A DNA stretch of 64,000 bases. Origin: Planotetraspora silvatica. GTDB lineage: Bacteria; Actinomycetota; Actinomycetes; Streptosporangiales; Streptosporangiaceae. The DNA lies in NCBI RefSeq assembly GCF_016863315.1, contig NZ_BOOQ01000009.1:186001-250000 (forward strand), written 5' to 3'. The position numbers and the translations under genes were made by a program. Shown piece after piece: positions 63,091 through 64,000 of the stretch. The notes under the pieces were generated by a model, which was not told where the DNA came from, did not search any database, and was given only the letters and a program-made list of their open reading frames with translations. Position 1 is the first letter of the stretch; every line of letters begins with the position of its first letter.

Positions 63091-63659
63091 ACCGGTGCGG
63101 GTGGGCCACCTCGGCCCCTGACTACATCGCCTACCACGACGACGAGTGGGGACGTCCCGTCCACGGCGACGACCATGTCTACGAGCGGATCACGCTGGAG
63201 GCGTTCCAGTCCGGCCTGTCGTGGCTGACGATCCTGCGCAAGAGGGAGAACTTCCGGCGGGCCTTCGCCGAGTTCTCCATCCCCAAGGTCGCCGCGTTCG
63301 ACGAGTCCGACGTCGAGCGGCTGATGAACGACACCGGCATCGTCAGGAACCGCGCCAAGGTCGACGCGGCGATCGCCAACGCCAGGGCGGCCGTCGAGCT
63401 GCCGGGCGGGCTCTGCGAGCTGGTCTGGAGGTTCGCCGACTGGTCCGCGCCAGTGCCGGCCGGCCTCGCCGACGTGCCGGCGCAGACCGCGGGTTCGAAG
63501 GCGCTGGCCAAGGAGCTCAAGAAGCACGGATTCCGGTTCGTCGGCCCGACGACGGCCTACGCGCTGATGCAGGCGATCGGCCTGGTCAACGACCACGTGA
63601 TCGACTGCTGGGTGCGCGAGGAGGTCAGCGCCCTTCGAAACGCGGCCGCTCCCTGCTGA
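63084..63659 (+). CDS. tag: DNA-3-methyladenine glycosylase I
   Basis: A 191-residue HhH-fold zinc glycosylase removing 3-methyladenine. MVNRCGWATSAPDYIAYHDD supplies zinc ligands Cys5 and His18; LEAFQSGLSWLTILRKRENF is the conserved catalytic region with its Glu; FRFVGPTTAYALMQAIGLVN and DHVIDCW provide the C-terminal His and Cys ligands. The start lies inside the DivIVA gene end. It overlaps the convergent enoyl-CoA hydratase gene by 35 bp. Confidence 0.95.
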   Translation: MVNRCGWATSAPDYIAYHDDEWGRPVHGDDHVYERITLEAFQSGLSWLTILRKRENFRRAFAEFSIPKVAAFDESDVERLMNDTGIVRNRAKVDAAIANARAAVELPGGLCELVWRFADWSAPVPAGLADVPAQTAGSKALAKELKKHGFRFVGPTTAYALMQAIGLVNDHVIDCWVREEVSALRNAAAPC

Positions 63660-64000
63660 GGAAGGCCTTGGTCGCCGCCAGGTGATCGACCGTGGCCGCG
63701 CAGTCGTCCTGCAGGTCGGCCTCGAGGTCGAGCGCGTCGGAGAGCGAGTGGGCCGCGGCGAAGTCGAGCGCCCGCCGGGTCGCGGCGTAGGCCAGGGTGG
63801 GGCCCTGGGCCAGCCGCAGCGCCAGATCGCGGGCCGCGGGCACCACGTCGTCGCCCGGCACGACGCTGGTCACCAGGCCCAGCTCCAGCGCGCGCGCCGC
63901 GTCGACGGCGTCGCCGAGGAGCAGCAGTTCCCTGGCCACGGCCGGCCCCACGAGGCGCTGGAGGGTCCACGAGGCGCCGGAGTCGGGCCCGAGGCCGATC
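63625..64000 (-). CDS. Enoyl-CoA hydratase/isomerase family protein (partial, N terminus beyond right edge)
   Basis: About 125 C-terminal residues of a crotonase-fold enzyme. GLGPDSGASWTLQRLVGPAV with Asp at the catalytic position is the PaaG/2-(1,2-epoxyphenyl)acetyl-CoA isomerase-like pattern, followed by LLLLGDAVDAARALELGLVT and AATKAFLSRERPRFEGR, a standard crotonase end. The substrate cannot be judged without the N terminus. Confidence 0.85.
   Translation of the reverse strand, partial: IGLGPDSGASWTLQRLVGPAVARELLLLGDAVDAARALELGLVTSVVPGDDVVPAARDLALRLAQGPTLAYAATRRALDFAAAHSLSDALDLEADLQDDCAATVDHLAATKAFLSRERPRFEGR

Overview
The window is GC-rich actinobacterial chromosomal DNA with dense, short-spaced genes, frequent GTG/TTG starts and many 4-nt start/stop overlaps. 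Mycothiol synthesis (mshB), diaminopimelate synthesis (dapC, dapE), the MEP-pathway enzyme IspH, two quinone-linked succinate dehydrogenases and many actinobacterial DUF proteins (DUF4245, DUF6542, DUF6113, DUF4178) point to Streptosporangiales, probably Streptosporangiaceae (Nonomuraea/Streptosporangium-like). That family-level placement is inference. I see no rRNA, tRNA or CRISPR array.

Layout. 0-10.5 kb is a conserved core block: glpX (cut by the left edge), a TetR regulator, DUF4245, xseB, asnB, xseA, a lipid-droplet-type protein, ispH, DUF6542, rmuC and ychF. asnB lies in opposite orientation between the two exonuclease VII genes. 10.5-12.1 kb is a scar: the C-terminal remnant of a tyrosine integrase that has lost its nucleophile tyrosine, a small secreted protein of visibly lower G+C, and about 860 bp of degraded DNA. 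12.1-23.1 kb is a seven-gene type IV secretion-like operon (TcpC/VirB8-like, small two-helix protein, TcpE-ParA fusion, VirB4-like ATPase, VirB6/TrbL-like channel, second small VirB8-like protein, lytic transglycosylase-NlpC/P60) followed by a Nudix hydrolase. No relaxase, coupling protein or intact integrase is visible.

23.5-36.1 kb holds a surface protein and two unrelated succinate:quinone oxidoreductases. A mycobacterial Sdh1-type sdhCAB reads leftwards and a cytochrome b558-type sdhCAB reads rightwards. Between them lie a SpoIIE-type phosphatase, a CHASE3 histidine kinase, a response regulator and a LysR regulator. TGTGA-N6-TCACT (CRP/GlxR-like) boxes sit in front of the first operon and a near-match in front of the second, so carbon- or respiration-linked control of both is plausible.

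36.2-46.2 kb: a Clp-N/HTH pair with two palindromic operators, a heterodimeric ABC exporter with complementary degenerate ATPase motifs, an S9 peptidase, mshB, DUF6113, a small membrane protein, an RraA-like protein and a degenerate cysteinyl-tRNA-synthetase-like protein. 46.2-51.8 kb is the best candidate for a poorly described system: two large paralogous proteins, one carrying a sigma-70 region-4 helix-turn-helix, flank a superfamily-1 helicase with a RelE-like N terminus, and the degenerate CysRS homologue follows 10 bp downstream. 51.9-64 kb returns to core genes: a methyltransferase, a solute-binding lipoprotein, an SH3-like protein, fdxA, dapC, DUF4178, a lysozyme-like secreted protein, dapE, a MatB-like deacetylase/glycosyltransferase, two LOG-family proteins, a DivIVA-domain protein, tag and an enoyl-CoA hydratase cut by the right edge.

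A recurring regulatory feature is a TANNNT hexamer 6-8 nt before the start codon of 16 genes, the expected signature of leaderless transcripts.
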